From NCBI RefSeq assembly GCF_017305915.1, contig NZ_JAFKJN010000012.1, positions 152,389-216,388 of the forward strand: a DNA stretch of 64,000 nt, in the 5' to 3' direction. Positions 11,743 through 20,292 of this stretch are shown piece by piece. Below the pieces are notes generated by a model. It was not told the origin of the DNA. It worked only from the letters and a program-made list of their open reading frames with translations, and searched no databases. The DNA is from Reyranella sp. GTDB lineage: Bacteria > Pseudomonadota > Alphaproteobacteria > Reyranellales > Reyranellaceae. Each line of letters opens with the position of its first letter. Position 1 is the stretch's first letter. Position numbers and translations under genes: made by a program.

Positions 11743-13084
11743 GGGCATCGAAGCGGCGGCGGGTGATCACCAGCAGGCCGATCGCGAAGGCCACGAAGGC
11801 CACGGCGCTGGCGGCGAACAGGCCGAGCGGGCCGTCGCCGATCGACAGTGCCAGCCAGCCGCCGGCGACGGCGACGACGAGGCGCAGCAGCGCGAGCAGG
11901 AACGGGCCCACGACGGTGCCGAGACCGACCGTCGCGAAGTAGCAGGCGAGCGCGGCGCCGGTGAACGGGAACACCACCGCCTGGCAATGGAGATAGAGCA
12001 CACCCAGCTCGCGCACCGCCGGATCGGTGGTGAACAGGCCCATCCAGCGCCCCGCGGCCAGGGCGATCGAGGTGAAGATCAGGCCGATCGCCGCCGCCAC
12101 GGCCGCGCCGATCCAGGCGGCGCGCCGGGCGCGCTCGAACTCGCGCGCGCCGACCGCGGTCGCCACCATGGTGATCACCGCCGAGCCGAAGGCGAAGGTG
12201 ATCGGGTACTGCAGCAGCTCCAGCCGTACCGCGGCGCCATAGCCCGCGACCGCCGCGCTGCCGAGGCTCGCGACCAGGCCCGCGACGAAGAACGTCGTGA
12301 TCTGGAACATCAGCGCGCTCATCGCCGACAGCCCGCCGACGCGTAGGATCGCGACCGCTTCGTCGCGGCGCAGCCGCAGCGCCGCGGCCCGCAGACGCAC
12401 CAGCGCCTGGCGCGACACCAGATGCAGCACCAGCACGATCGTGCCGACGGCATAGGCCGACAACGCGGCCAGCGCGGCGCCGAGGATGCCGAGCTGCGGG
12501 AAGGGACCCCAGCCGGTGATCAGCGCCGGCGACAGCGCGAGGTGGAACGCTTCGCCGATTGCAATAGAGAAAGCCGGCACAACCATGTTGCCGGCGCCGC
12601 GCGAGACGTTGGCCAGGACGTTCTGCAACCACACGAAGGCCGAGCCGCCGAACAGCACCGCGCCGTAGGCGATCGCCATCTCGAGCGCGCGTTCTTTCAG
12701 GCCCATCGCCGCGTAGAGCGCCGGCCCGAACGCCAGCAGCAGCGCCGTCGTCAGCACCGCGCCGACCAGCGCGATCGCGAGGCCGACGCCGGCCAGCGAC
12801 TGCGCCCGGGCAGGGTCGCCGGCGCCGAGCGCGCGGCCGATCGCCGACGACACGCCCGAGCCGATGCCCGAAGCAGTCGCGGTCTGCAGCACCAGGAACA
12901 GCGGGAAGACGACCGCGACGCCGGCCAGCGCGTCGCTGCCCAGCCACGACACGAAGAGCGCATCGGCGGTCAGGAAGGTGATGCGCGCCGCCGCCTCGCC
13001 GATGTTGGGCGCGGCGAGCGTCAGCAGCAGCGGCAGGACCGGCGCTTCGAGGAGGCGTTGGGTACGCGCGGACAGGACGGACAT
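11729..13084 (-). CDS. MATE-family multidrug/cation efflux transporter
   Basis: 451 residues starting [18 protein letters not shown], with about 12 predicted membrane helices and the two-fold MATE repeat ([20 protein letters not shown] at the N-terminus). MATE proteins export organic cations using Na+ or H+ gradients. The ATG at 13084 is preceded by GGAGAG. The 115-190 bases upstream contain a hairpin followed by six Ts on this strand, which could be a leader attenuator. The substrate is not predictable. Confidence 0.88.
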   Translation of the reverse strand: MSVLSARTQRLLEAPVLPLLLTLAAPNIGEAAARITFLTADALFVSWLGSDALAGVAVVFPLFLVLQTATASGIGSGVSSAIGRALGAGDPARAQSLAGVGLAIALVGAVLTTALLLAFGPALYAAMGLKERALEMAIAYGAVLFGGSAFVWLQNVLANVSRGAGNMVVPAFSIAIGEAFHLALSPALITGWGPFPQLGILGAALAALSAYAVGTIVLVLHLVSRQALVRLRAAALRLRRDEAVAILRVGGLSAMSALMFQITTFFVAGLVASLGSAAVAGYGAAVRLELLQYPITFAFGSAVITMVATAVGAREFERARRAAWIGAAVAAAIGLIFTSIALAAGRWMGLFTTDPAVRELGVLYLHCQAVVFPFTGAALACYFATVGLGTVVGPFLLALLRLVVAVAGGWLALSIGDGPLGLFAASAVAFVAFAIGLLVITRRRFDALTRR

Positions 13085-13198
13085 GGCACTCTCCCCGACT
13101 GATGCGGAGAGAGTTGCGCCGGCGGACGCGCCGAGGCGATTACGCGGTCGGTAATCAATGAAATCGCCAGAGCGTGTGGCGCCCTTCAATGTCATTCC

Positions 13199-13276
13199 AA
13201 AAAACTCCCGGCCGCGGGCGCCAAGAGGCCGGTCAAGAAGACTGCAAATTCTTTCGTGGTTTGCAGCGACCGGGAG
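13199..13276 (-). terminator. Nested hairpin plus T6 run upstream of the MATE gene (attenuator or RNA terminator)
   Basis: On the minus strand CTCCCGG (13276-13270) pairs with CCGGGAG (13211-13205), which is followed directly by TTTTTT (13204-13199). Inside, CTGCAAA/TTTGCAG forms a second hairpin. No minus-strand protein gene lies upstream, so this is either a leader attenuator of the MATE gene or the end of a short RNA. The 300 bases 13085-13384 otherwise hold only divergent promoter sequence. Confidence 0.45.
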
Positions 13277-13384
13277 TCGATGAGTAACGTCGATGACTCG
13301 TTGTGGGCAGAGCAAGAAGGCATCATATGCACTCGACGATCAGCCGAGACTACGCTACGATTCGGTGGCGTCACAGAGAGATAC

Positions 13385-13900
13385 ATGGGCGACTCGCCAA
13401 CGAAAAGCACACGGGAATTAGTCACGCTTCCAGCGGAATTGGCCAAGCGCATCGAGGCCTTTCGCGCGCGCGTGGGCCACATGTCGAAAAGCGACTCGCT
13501 CAAGCTGCTGATCGAGGGTGGTCTACGCAGGTATGACACTTGGGACGACCTGTTCGCGCGATGTCAGGAAGCAAGCCGTAGTGGTCAATCCCTCGGCGAC
13601 ATCATTATGCAGATTCTTGTCGACCATCCGCTTATCGCCAGCACAACTTTGGATTCGTCCTCCCTTTGCGCCTACCTCGTGAAGGACGATCCAGAGGAAA
13701 CCGAGTTCCGATTTCGCTTCAGCCGTTCGTCAAACAGCTGGGCATGGGAATACCTAGCGGATGACTACAATCAGCGAGAATGGAGAGAGCGTGAGCGCCC
13801 TAAAGCGCCGCCATCTGACGATGACTTTAGTCCGCCGCCTGGTCCCCGCCGACCGGCGACGCGCAGTAAGGCTGAGCTGGATGACGACATTCCGTTTTGA
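13385..13900 (+). CDS. Ribbon-helix-helix-like protein of unknown function
   Basis: 171 residues. The ATG at 13385 has AGAGAG upstream. Residues about 10-45 (RELVTLPAELAKRIEAFRAR...SKSDSLKLL) look like a ribbon-helix-helix DNA-binding fold. The rest is unrecognised, ending in an acidic/proline-rich tail (DDDIPF). Codon use is less GC-biased than in neighbouring genes, suggesting horizontal transfer. An upstream in-frame start at 13256 is possible but would run through a hairpin. No partner toxin is adjacent. Confidence 0.6.
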   Translation: MGDSPTKSTRELVTLPAELAKRIEAFRARVGHMSKSDSLKLLIEGGLRRYDTWDDLFARCQEASRSGQSLGDIIMQILVDHPLIASTTLDSSSLCAYLVKDDPEETEFRFRFSRSSNSWAWEYLADDYNQREWRERERPKAPPSDDDFSPPPGPRRPATRSKAELDDDIPF

Positions 13901-14116
13901 GCACCCCACACAGACGACCCTAGAGAGGTGGTTGCCCGAAGTTTATTGAACCGCATTCAGAAGTTCCGGTCAGCGAATCGGACCTCCGGATACTCCAACT
14001 TGCCCGCGCTCTTCTGAGGCGGAGCGTAGAGCGCGCTCGCTCGCGGCCTTGCTACTGCCAGATACACCACCAAATGGGACACGACCCTGAATCCCGCCCT
14101 TGGTCTGGAGCATTCC

Positions 14117-14242
14117 ATGTTCGATGACCGGCAAGGAGCCTTTCCCTGGGGCGGGCCCGTACACGTGCGGGCCTACCACAGGGTAAGGTTCGGCAAGGAC
14201 GAGTGGGTGAGAGCCCATACTCGTTCTTGGCCCTGCCGTTAG
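14117..14242 (+). CDS. Small protein, 41 residues
   Basis: An ATG with GGAG seven bases upstream opens a frame ending PCR. The core VHVRAYHRVRF...WVRAHTRSWP resembles the HVRxYxRxxG-xVRxHxRSxP pattern seen in many short bacterial and phage proteins; that resemblance is from memory. Within the DNA there are also inverted repeats (GGCCCG/CGGGCC at 14154-14173, ACGAGTGGG/CCCATACTCGT at 14199-14224), so the stretch could instead be a structured RNA. The remaining sequence of 13901-14401 has no other supportable gene. Confidence 0.45.
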   Translation: MFDDRQGAFPWGGPVHVRAYHRVRFGKDEWVRAHTRSWPCR

Positions 14243-14274
14243 CGCGGCGGGAAAGCAGCGTAGTACTAGCGTAG

Positions 14275-14307
14275 GCCCCTCGTCCTCGTGGCGAGGGGCT
14301 CTTTTTT
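14275..14307 (+). terminator. Strong Rho-independent terminator
   Basis: An 8-bp perfect stem GCCCCTCG/CGAGGGGC with a 9-base loop is followed by TCTTTTTTG. It terminates plus-strand transcription from the small gene and/or the ribbon-helix-helix gene. Confidence 0.88.
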
Positions 14308-14401
14308 GTTTGCTTGATTAGACTCCTACGACGACTCGCGGTCAACAGAACCGATACACCATGTCACGCCGCGAACGGCGTTCGCCTCCAAAGAGGGACG
14401 C

Positions 14402-15316
14402 CTAACGCCGCGTCAGGCGCTCCACCACGGTGTCGAGCTGGTCGTAGTTGTCGATCTGCAGGGTCAGCACGGTCTTCTCGCCGCTGCCCTCGTGGAGCGA
14501 GGCCTTGAGGCCCAGCGCCTCCTCGATGCGCTTCTCGAGCGCCTTGGTGTCGGCGCTCTTGGAGGCGCTCGGCGCCGGCGACCTCTTGTTGCCGCCGCCG
14601 GACGCCTTCTTCAGCCGCTCGCCGGCGGCGAGCTTCTCGAGGTCGCGGACCGAGAGCTTCTCGGCCACCACCCGCGCCGCGACAGCCTCGGGATCGGGGA
14701 AGGTCAGGAGCTGGCGGCCGTGGCCGGCCGAGATCTCGTCGCGGCGGATCATCTCGCGGATCCCCTCGGGCAGATCCAGCAGCCGCAGCGTGTTGGCGAT
14801 ATGCGGCCGGCTCTTGCCCATGGTGTGGGCGATCTCGTCCTGGGTCTGGTTGAAGTCGGTCATCAGCCGGCGATAGCCCTGCGCCTCGTCGACCGCCGAC
14901 AGATCCGAACGCTGCAGGTTCTCGACCAGCGCGAGCTGCAGGGCATCGAGGTCGTCGAGGGTGCGGATGACGACCGGCACCTCGTGCAATTGCGCCTTCT
15001 GCGCCGCCCGCCAGCGCCGCTCGCCGGCGACGATCTCGTAGCCGTCCGGCACACCAGGGATCGGCCGCACAAGTATGGGTTGCAAAAGTCCGTACTGCTT
15101 GACCGATTCGACCAGCGCGTCGATGTGCTCGAAGGTGGTGCGCGGCTGGTATTTTCCGGCGTGCAGATGCGCCGTCGGCAAGGTCGTCGGCGCGCGGTTG
15201 GCCGGCCGCGGCGGCATGGCGGCGATCGGCGGGGCGACGGTGGCGGCAACGTCTTCGTCGCCGAGCAGAGCGCTGAGACCGCGGCCGAGGCCGCGCGGCT
15301 TGAGGGGCTGGCTCAT
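14402..15316 (-). CDS. parB: Chromosome partitioning protein ParB
   Basis: 304 residues. ParB is the CTP-dependent DNA clamp that loads at parS and spreads. The N-terminal ParA-interaction segment (KPRGLGRGLSALLGD), the CTP-binding motifs GERRWRA and ENLQRSDL, the HTH (QTQDEIAHTMGKSRPHIANTL begins here) and a C-terminal dimerisation region are all visible. It overlaps parA by four bases (ATGA). Two cognate parS sites lie 1.4 and 2.0 kb upstream. Confidence 0.97.
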   Translation of the reverse strand: MSQPLKPRGLGRGLSALLGDEDVAATVAPPIAAMPPRPANRAPTTLPTAHLHAGKYQPRTTFEHIDALVESVKQYGLLQPILVRPIPGVPDGYEIVAGERRWRAAQKAQLHEVPVVIRTLDDLDALQLALVENLQRSDLSAVDEAQGYRRLMTDFNQTQDEIAHTMGKSRPHIANTLRLLDLPEGIREMIRRDEISAGHGRQLLTFPDPEAVAARVVAEKLSVRDLEKLAAGERLKKASGGGNKRSPAPSASKSADTKALEKRIEEALGLKASLHEGSGEKTVLTLQIDNYDQLDTVVERLTRR

Positions 15317-16173
15317 GACGGTTCCGGAAGGGGCACGGGAGGTTGAAGCGCCGCATCGGCTGCGGTTCGACGGCGTCGGATGAATTCGCTGGCGAGCAGG
15401 ATGTAGGCCTGGGCGCCGGCGCAGGCATTGTCGTAGATGATCACCGGCAGGCCGTGGCTGGGCGCCTCGGCGATGCGCACGTTGCGCGGGATGGTGGTGC
15501 CGAACACCAGCTCGCCGAAATGCCCGCGCACATCGGCTTCGACCTGCTGGCTCAAAGTCATGCGGCGATCGACCATGGTGAGGACCACGCCGGTGATGTG
15601 CAACTGAGGGTTGAGCGCCTTCCTGACCCGATCGACCGTGTTGCGCAGCGCGCCGATGCCTTCGAGCGCCAGGAACTCGGCCTGCAGAGGCACCAGCACG
15701 GCATCGACCGCGACCAGGGCGTTCAACGTGACCAGGCCGAGCGAGGGCGGGCAGTCGACCAGGATGGTGTCCCAGCGTTCCCGCGCGTTGTTGCCCTCGG
15801 CATGGAGCGCGTCGGTCAGCCGATGCTCGCGCCGCTCCAGATCGATCAATTCGATCTCGGCGCCGGCGAGCTGGACGTTGGCCGGCATGATCGACAGGCC
15901 CGGGATCTGGGTTTCGCGGATCGCCTGGTCGAGCGCGGTGAGGCCGACCAGGAATTCGTAGGCGCCGGGCGTACGATCGTTGCGGGGGACGCCCAGACCG
16001 GTCGAGGCATTCCCCTGAGGATCCAAGTCTATTAACAAAACCTTCTCGCCGACGGCCGCCAGGGCGGTCGCGAGATTGATAGCGGTCGTGGTCTTCCCGA
16101 CGCCGCCCTTTTGGTTAGCGATCGCGAAGACTCTTGGCGCTGAACTGGCTGATCCGGAGGAGGACGGATTCAC
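15313..16173 (-). CDS. parA: Chromosome partitioning ATPase ParA
   Basis: 286 residues. Walker-type ATPase with the deviant P-loop KGGVGKTT preceded by FAIANQ, plus the DLDPQGN and DCPPSLG motifs. It forms the nucleoid-bound gradient that moves ParB-parS complexes. The start at 16173 lies inside rsmG (59-base overlap). No closer ATG or GTG precedes the conserved RVFAIANQ, so the overlap seems genuine and implies coupled translation. Confidence 0.96.
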   Translation of the reverse strand: MNPSSSGSASSAPRVFAIANQKGGVGKTTTAINLATALAAVGEKVLLIDLDPQGNASTGLGVPRNDRTPGAYEFLVGLTALDQAIRETQIPGLSIMPANVQLAGAEIELIDLERREHRLTDALHAEGNNARERWDTILVDCPPSLGLVTLNALVAVDAVLVPLQAEFLALEGIGALRNTVDRVRKALNPQLHITGVVLTMVDRRMTLSQQVEADVRGHFGELVFGTTIPRNVRIAEAPSHGLPVIIYDNACAGAQAYILLASEFIRRRRTAADAALQPPVPLPEPS

Positions 16174-16774
16174 GGTCGGTCACGCTGGAGAACGGCTGGG
16201 CTTCGAAGTCCCAGTCCTTTTTGGCGCTAGTGACCTCAGCCTGCCACCCTTTCCCTTTGTGGAAAAGGCAAATAGCGGTATCGGCGCGATGCGGCGCAGC
16301 CCAAACGAGCAACTGGCCGAGCGGCGCCAGCGCCCGGGCGGTCACGACATCGGCTTGGGCCGGCGGCGCCGCCTCGATCCGGGAGATCACCACTTTCGGC
16401 AGCTTCTTCAAGGATATCCGGCGTCCGGCCTCGGCCAGGAACGCGCCCTTGCGGGCATCCGATTCGATCAGGGTCACGTCGAGGTCCGGCCGCAGGGCCG
16501 CCAGGACCAGCCCGGGAAAGCCGCCGCCGCTGCCCAGGTCGGTCAGGGTCTGGGCGCTTTTCGGGATCAGGGGAATAAGCTGGGCCGAATCGAGGATATG
16601 GCGGACCCAGATGTCCTCCAGAGTGGCCTTGCCGACCAGGTTGATGGCCTTCTGCCAGCGGCCCAGGGTATGGACCATCGCCTCGAGCTGGTCGCGTGTT
16701 TCACGTGAAACGTCGACCCGGAGTTCCTGCATTTCCTCCAGGAACAGCTCCCGGCCGGCATGAATATGGCTCAC
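16115..16774 (-). CDS. rsmG: 16S rRNA (guanine-527-N7) methyltransferase
   Basis: 219 residues. SAM-dependent methyltransferase with the motif TDLGSGGGFPGL, followed by VTLIESDARKGAFL. It modifies G527 of 16S rRNA, and loss confers low-level streptomycin resistance in other bacteria. Residues 21-26 (DVSRET) are encoded by a parS site. It lies between mnmG and parA in the classic gidA-gidB-parA-parB order. Confidence 0.95.
   Translation of the reverse strand: MSHIHAGRELFLEEMQELRVDVSRETRDQLEAMVHTLGRWQKAINLVGKATLEDIWVRHILDSAQLIPLIPKSAQTLTDLGSGGGFPGLVLAALRPDLDVTLIESDARKGAFLAEAGRRISLKKLPKVVISRIEAAPPAQADVVTARALAPLGQLLVWAAPHRADTAICLFHKGKGWQAEVTSAKKDWDFEAQPFSSVTDRESVLLRISQFSAKSLRDR
16697..16712. other. 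parS: parS site 1 (inside rsmG)
   Basis: TGTTTCACGTGAAACG matches the 16-base parS consensus TGTTTCACGTGAAACA at 15 positions. It is read in rsmG as codons for DVSRET. Confidence 0.93.
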
Positions 16775-16790
16775 GTCTTGCCCCCACCTC

Positions 16791-16894
16791 CATCCTGAGG
16801 AGCGGGCCGCAGGCCCGCGTCTCGAAGGATGGCAACCCGTACCACGTTCGTTGCCACCCTTCGAGACGCGGCCTTGCGGCCGCTTCTCAGGGTG
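16791..16894. repeat. Large palindromic extragenic repeat between mnmG and rsmG
   Basis: The left arm CATCCTGAGGAGCGGGCC... (16791-16831) and the right arm ...CGCTTCTCAGGGTG (16855-16894) are imperfect reverse complements. Pairing continues into the centre through GGCAAC/GTTGCC. The core CATCCTGAGGAGC...CTCGAAGGATG is the type of dispersed repeat common in Bradyrhizobium-like genomes (recalled, not searched). It could fold in the mRNA linking mnmG to rsmG. Confidence 0.75.
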
Positions 16895-16904
16895 AGGCGG
16901 TCGG

Positions 16905-18818
16905 CTAAGCCGCCTGGCGGCGGACGTAGCGCAGCAGGGCGATCAAGGCTGCCGGGGTGACGCCGGAAATCCGCGCCGCTTGGCCCAGGGTGGCCGGCCG
17001 ATGGGCCTGGAGCTTCTGGCGGATCTCGTTGCTCAGGCTGCCGACGGCGCCGTAATCGAGATCGTCCGGCAGGGCCAGGGCCTCGTCCCGGCGGTAGGCG
17101 GCAATGTCCTGCCGCTGGCGGGCCAGGTAGCCCTCGTAGCGGCCGTCGATCGCCATCTGCTCGGCAATCGCCGCCGGAATGGCGCCGAGTTCCGGCCACA
17201 GGCCGCACAGCCGGTCCCAGCCGATCTCCGGATAGGCCAGTAGGTCCTTGGCCGACCGGACGACGCCATCCTGGTTGATGGCGATCCCCTGCCTGGCCAG
17301 GGCCGACGGGCTGGCCTTCAGGCTTTCGAGCTTGGCCTGGCCCTCGGCCAGCGCCCGGTGTTTCACGTGAAACACCCCGGCGCGCTCGGGCCCGACGCAG
17401 CCGATCGCCAGCCCTTTGGGCGTCAGGCGCTGGTCCGCATTGTCGGCCCGCAGCCACAGCCGGTACTCGGCCCGCGAGGTGAACATGCGGTAGGGCTCGG
17501 TTACGCCCAGGGTCACCAGATCGTCGATCAGGACACCGAGATAGCCATCGGCCCGGTCGACCGAGAAGGCCGGCGACCCGGCGGCGGCGAGCGCGGCGTT
17601 CAGGCCAGCAATCAGCCCCTGGGCCGCGGCTTCCTCGTAGCCGGTGGTGCCGTTGATCTGGCCGGCCATGTACAGGCCGAGCATCCGCCGCGTCTCCAGG
17701 GTCGGATGGAGCTCGCACGGATCGATGTGGTCGTACTCGATGGCATAGCCCGGCCGCAGCATGACCGCCCGCTCCAGGCCAGGAATGGTCCGCAGCATGG
17801 CGAGCTGGACCTCGCGCGGCAGCGAGGTTGAGATCCCGTTGGGATAGACCGTCGGATCGTCGAGGCCCTCGGGCTCCAGGAAGATCTGGTGGCGCTCGCG
17901 CTGGGCGAAGCGCACGACCTTGTCCTCGATCGACGGGCAATAGCGCGGGCCGACGCTCTCGATCTGGCCGGAGTACATCGGCGCGCGATGGAGATTGGCG
18001 CGGATGATCGCGTGGGTCGCGGCCGTCGTCTCCGTGATGTGGCAGGCGATCTGGGGCGTGGCGATCGCACCGGTCAGGTACGAGAAGGGCTGCGGGGGCT
18101 GGTCGCCGTCCTGCCGCTCGAGCGCGCCATAGTCGATCGTGCGGCCGTCGAGCCGCGCCGGCGTGCCGGTCTTCAGGCGACCCAGGCGGAAGCCGGCCAT
18201 CTGCAACTTCTGCGCGAGTGCCGTCGATGGCGGCTCGACCGCATCGGCCGCGAGATCGGCCGGCATGCCCTCGTGCTGGCCGCGCGCCCGTCCCGCGGGC
18301 ATCGTGATCTCACCGATATGAATCAGGCCTCGGAGGAAGGTGCCGGTGGTCAGCACCACGCGCCCCGCCGCAATCTCGCGTCCCGCTTCGGTGACGACAC
18401 CGACACACGTCCCGCGTGTATCGACAAGAATATCCGCAACGGTCTCGGCGCGAATCTCGAGGTTCGCCTGCTCGGCGAGCAGCGCCTGCATGGCCTGGCG
18501 ATAGAGCTTGCGGTCGGCCTGGGCGCGGGGGCCGCGCACCGCCGGACCTTTGCTCTGGTTCAGCATGCGAAACTGGATGCCGGCGCGGTCGATGGCCCGG
18601 CCCATGACGCCGTCGAGGGCATCGATCTCGCGCACCAGATGGCCCTTGCCCAACCCGCCGATCGCGGGGTTGCAGGACATCTCGCCGATCGTGTCGAGCC
18701 GATGCGTCAGCAGGAGCGTGCGCGCGCCCAGCCGCGCCGAGGCCGCCGCCGCCTCGCAGCCGGCATGGCCGCCGCCCACCACGATCACATCGTAGGGCAC
18801 ATCATTCGAACCCGACAT
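16905..18818 (-). CDS. mnmG: tRNA uridine-34 carboxymethylaminomethyl-modifying enzyme, FAD subunit
   Basis: 637 residues. With MnmE it makes cmnm5U34 in tRNAs. The FAD-binding glycine motif [12 protein letters not shown], the conserved [23 protein letters not shown] region beginning near residue 48, and the C-terminal MnmE-interacting helical domain are present. Near residue 483 the peptide VFHVKH is encoded by the second, perfect parS site. In many alphaproteobacteria mnmE is adjacent; here about 4.2 kb of other genes separate them. Confidence 0.97.
   Translation of the reverse strand: MSGSNDVPYDVIVVGGGHAGCEAAAASARLGARTLLLTHRLDTIGEMSCNPAIGGLGKGHLVREIDALDGVMGRAIDRAGIQFRMLNQSKGPAVRGPRAQADRKLYRQAMQALLAEQANLEIRAETVADILVDTRGTCVGVVTEAGREIAAGRVVLTTGTFLRGLIHIGEITMPAGRARGQHEGMPADLAADAVEPPSTALAQKLQMAGFRLGRLKTGTPARLDGRTIDYGALERQDGDQPPQPFSYLTGAIATPQIACHITETTAATHAIIRANLHRAPMYSGQIESVGPRYCPSIEDKVVRFAQRERHQIFLEPEGLDDPTVYPNGISTSLPREVQLAMLRTIPGLERAVMLRPGYAIEYDHIDPCELHPTLETRRMLGLYMAGQINGTTGYEEAAAQGLIAGLNAALAAAGSPAFSVDRADGYLGVLIDDLVTLGVTEPYRMFTSRAEYRLWLRADNADQRLTPKGLAIGCVGPERAGVFHVKHRALAEGQAKLESLKASPSALARQGIAINQDGVVRSAKDLLAYPEIGWDRLCGLWPELGAIPAAIAEQMAIDGRYEGYLARQRQDIAAYRRDEALALPDDLDYGAVGSLSNEIRQKLQAHRPATLGQAARISGVTPAALIALLRYVRRQAA
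17359..17374. other. parS: parS site 2 (inside mnmG), perfect
   Basis: TGTTTCACGTGAAACA is the exact 16-base consensus, and the palindrome extends to 20 bases (GGTGTTTC...GAAACACC). It encodes FHVKH within MnmG. Confidence 0.97.
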
Positions 18819-18871
18819 GCGCGGCTAAGTCGTGGATTGCCGCGGCGCGGTCAAGTCCTCAGCAGGCCGGA

Positions 18872-19285
18872 TCAGGTGCGGAAAGGATTGACGATCCGAA
18901 CCGAACCGATCTGCTGCCCGTGGCTCATGTCTTCCGACAGCAGTTCATTGCAGCCAAGTGCCTGCGCCGCAGCGATGATCGCAGCATCCCAGTAAGACAG
19001 GCCATATCGTCCGCGAATCTCCAGAGCTGTGCTCACCAGATCGACCGAGATCGCCTGTACTGGGAAGCGGCCCCATGCCTTGATCAAGGCGACTGCAGCC
19101 TCGTGGCGTATCCGGGGCGACCTAGCCGTGCGTGTCGACTGCCAGTAAAACTCCTGCAGCACTTGAGCCGACAATGCCAAATCGCGCTCTTTCAGCAATT
19201 CGAGCGCCTTCTCGCACTTTTCGCGTTCGGCTGGATCTCGGCTGATCGAATACAGCAGGATGTTCGTGTCAACGAATCTCGGCAC
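18872..19285 (-). CDS. vapC: PIN-domain toxin (VapC-like)
   Basis: 137 residues. PIN-fold ribonuclease with acidic residues D6 (FVDTN), E45 (LQEF), D100 (YWDAAI) and D119 (SEDM) in the expected spacing. VapC toxins cleave tRNAs or rRNA and are neutralised by a co-encoded antitoxin. The partner ends five bases upstream. The pair sits between mnmG and mnmE, with other accessory genes. Confidence 0.9.
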   Translation of the reverse strand: MPRFVDTNILLYSISRDPAEREKCEKALELLKERDLALSAQVLQEFYWQSTRTARSPRIRHEAAVALIKAWGRFPVQAISVDLVSTALEIRGRYGLSYWDAAIIAAAQALGCNELLSEDMSHGQQIGSVRIVNPFRT

Positions 19286-19290
19286 GCCCG

Positions 19291-19527
19291 CTATCGCCGT
19301 CGATCGTAGAGTTCGTCCCGACTCAACCTGTCCGACGCGCTGAAATCAGTGATCTGCTCCCGCACAGCCTGCTCGAGACGCTCGAGGCGTTCGAACTCAT
19401 CGGCCCCGGCCGCCAAATCGACCAGGAACTGGCGCACAAGCGCGGAGACAGACGTGTCCTGCTCGGCTGCCTTCACCCGGGCCCGCCGATAAACTTCATC
19501 GTCCACGGTTACTGTGATGTTTCTCAC
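19291..19527 (-). CDS. vapB: Ribbon-helix-helix antitoxin partner of VapC
   Basis: 78 residues. The N-terminal MRNITVTVDDEVYRRARVKA is a CopG/Arc-type ribbon-helix-helix, followed by an acidic C-terminal helix that would wrap the toxin. It precedes the toxin gene by five bases, the usual antitoxin-first order, and probably autoregulates the pair. Confidence 0.85.
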   Translation of the reverse strand: MRNITVTVDDEVYRRARVKAAEQDTSVSALVRQFLVDLAAGADEFERLERLEQAVREQITDFSASDRLSRDELYDRRR

Positions 19528-19554
19528 AGAATCACGGTACCACAGTAGCGACGC

Positions 19555-20163
19555 TCACGAAAGGTGGCTTGTGTCGTTGACCCGCAGGATCTGGACCTTG
19601 TCGCCCTCGATCAGGACCTCGTTCAGGCAGCAGGGGTCCTGGGCTAGCTTCCAGTAGGCAGCCAGCGGCTGGTCGAGGAGTTGCAGCAGCAGGGCGCGGT
19701 TAACGCTGTCGTGGCCGACCATGACCACCGGATCGGCGGGATGGCGGGCGAGCACCGTCCGCAGGCCGTCTGCGGTGCGGGCCAGCAGGTCCTGCAACGA
19801 TTCGCCCTGCGGGAAGCGCATCAGGTGCGGGGCGACGTGCCAGAGCTTGAAGGCGTCGGGCGCCTCGGCCCGCACCTCGTCATGGGTGCGCATCTGCCAG
19901 CCGCCGTAGTCGAGGTCCATCAGCCCGTCCATCGCCGAGGCCGGCGCCCCGGTCGCGCCGGCAATCCTGGCCCCGGTGACGACGCAGCGCTGCAGACCAC
20001 TCGTGTAAATCGCCACCGGCTTCCATTGCCGGGCAATGCGCTGGGCCAGCGCCTCGGCCTGGGCGAGGCCGGTCGACGTCAGCGCCAGCTCGGCGCGGCC
20101 GCGGAAGCCGGCAGGCTTGATGCCGTCGACATGGCCGTGTCGGGTGAGGAGGAGGCGGGTCAT
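19555..20163 (-). CDS. Histidine phosphatase family protein
   Basis: 202 residues. The phosphoglycerate-mutase fold is shown by LTRHGHVDG (R8-H9-G10), the downstream SGLQRCVVTG and the second histidine in VMVGHDSVNRALL. Members include CobC-like alpha-ribazole phosphatases, but no cobalamin gene is nearby, so the substrate is open. It lies downstream of the ku remnant and ligD on the same strand. Confidence 0.8.
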   Translation of the reverse strand: MTRLLLTRHGHVDGIKPAGFRGRAELALTSTGLAQAEALAQRIARQWKPVAIYTSGLQRCVVTGARIAGATGAPASAMDGLMDLDYGGWQMRTHDEVRAEAPDAFKLWHVAPHLMRFPQGESLQDLLARTADGLRTVLARHPADPVVMVGHDSVNRALLLQLLDQPLAAYWKLAQDPCCLNEVLIEGDKVQILRVNDTSHLS

Positions 20164-20177
20164 CCGCCGCCATCCTA

Positions 20178-20288
20178 TCAGGCAGCGCGCTTGCGGGCCG
20201 TCGCGGTGTAGAACGCCACCGGGCAGGTCACGAGCGAGAGCCGCAGATGGCCTTCCCAGGCCGGCCGATGCGCCTTGCCTTTCGCCAT
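20178..20288 (-). pseudogene. ku: Remnant of the NHEJ protein Ku (36 codons)
   Basis: The start, MAKGKAHRPAWEGHLRLSLV continuing TCPVAFY, is the classic bacterial Ku N-terminus. After ~28 residues it ends in TARKRAA and a stop, whereas Ku is normally about 260-300 residues with a basic tail. The basic ending suggests an internal deletion joining the first and last codons of ku; that is an inference. It begins four bases after the ligD stop, as expected for a former ligD-ku operon. A full ku, if any, must be elsewhere. Confidence 0.7.
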
Positions 20289-20292
20289 GGGT

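Noticed and set aside
7791..11942. Very long plus-strand frame overlapping the kinase
   Set aside because: Out-of-frame Arg/Pro-rich translation of the kinase gene, with no ribosome-binding site.
13900..14310. tmRNA, RNase P RNA or SRP RNA
   Set aside because: The region is structured and ends in a terminator, but none of the universal core motifs (tag-peptide end, GAAAGUCCGGG, GGAAGGAAGCAGC-type loop) is present.
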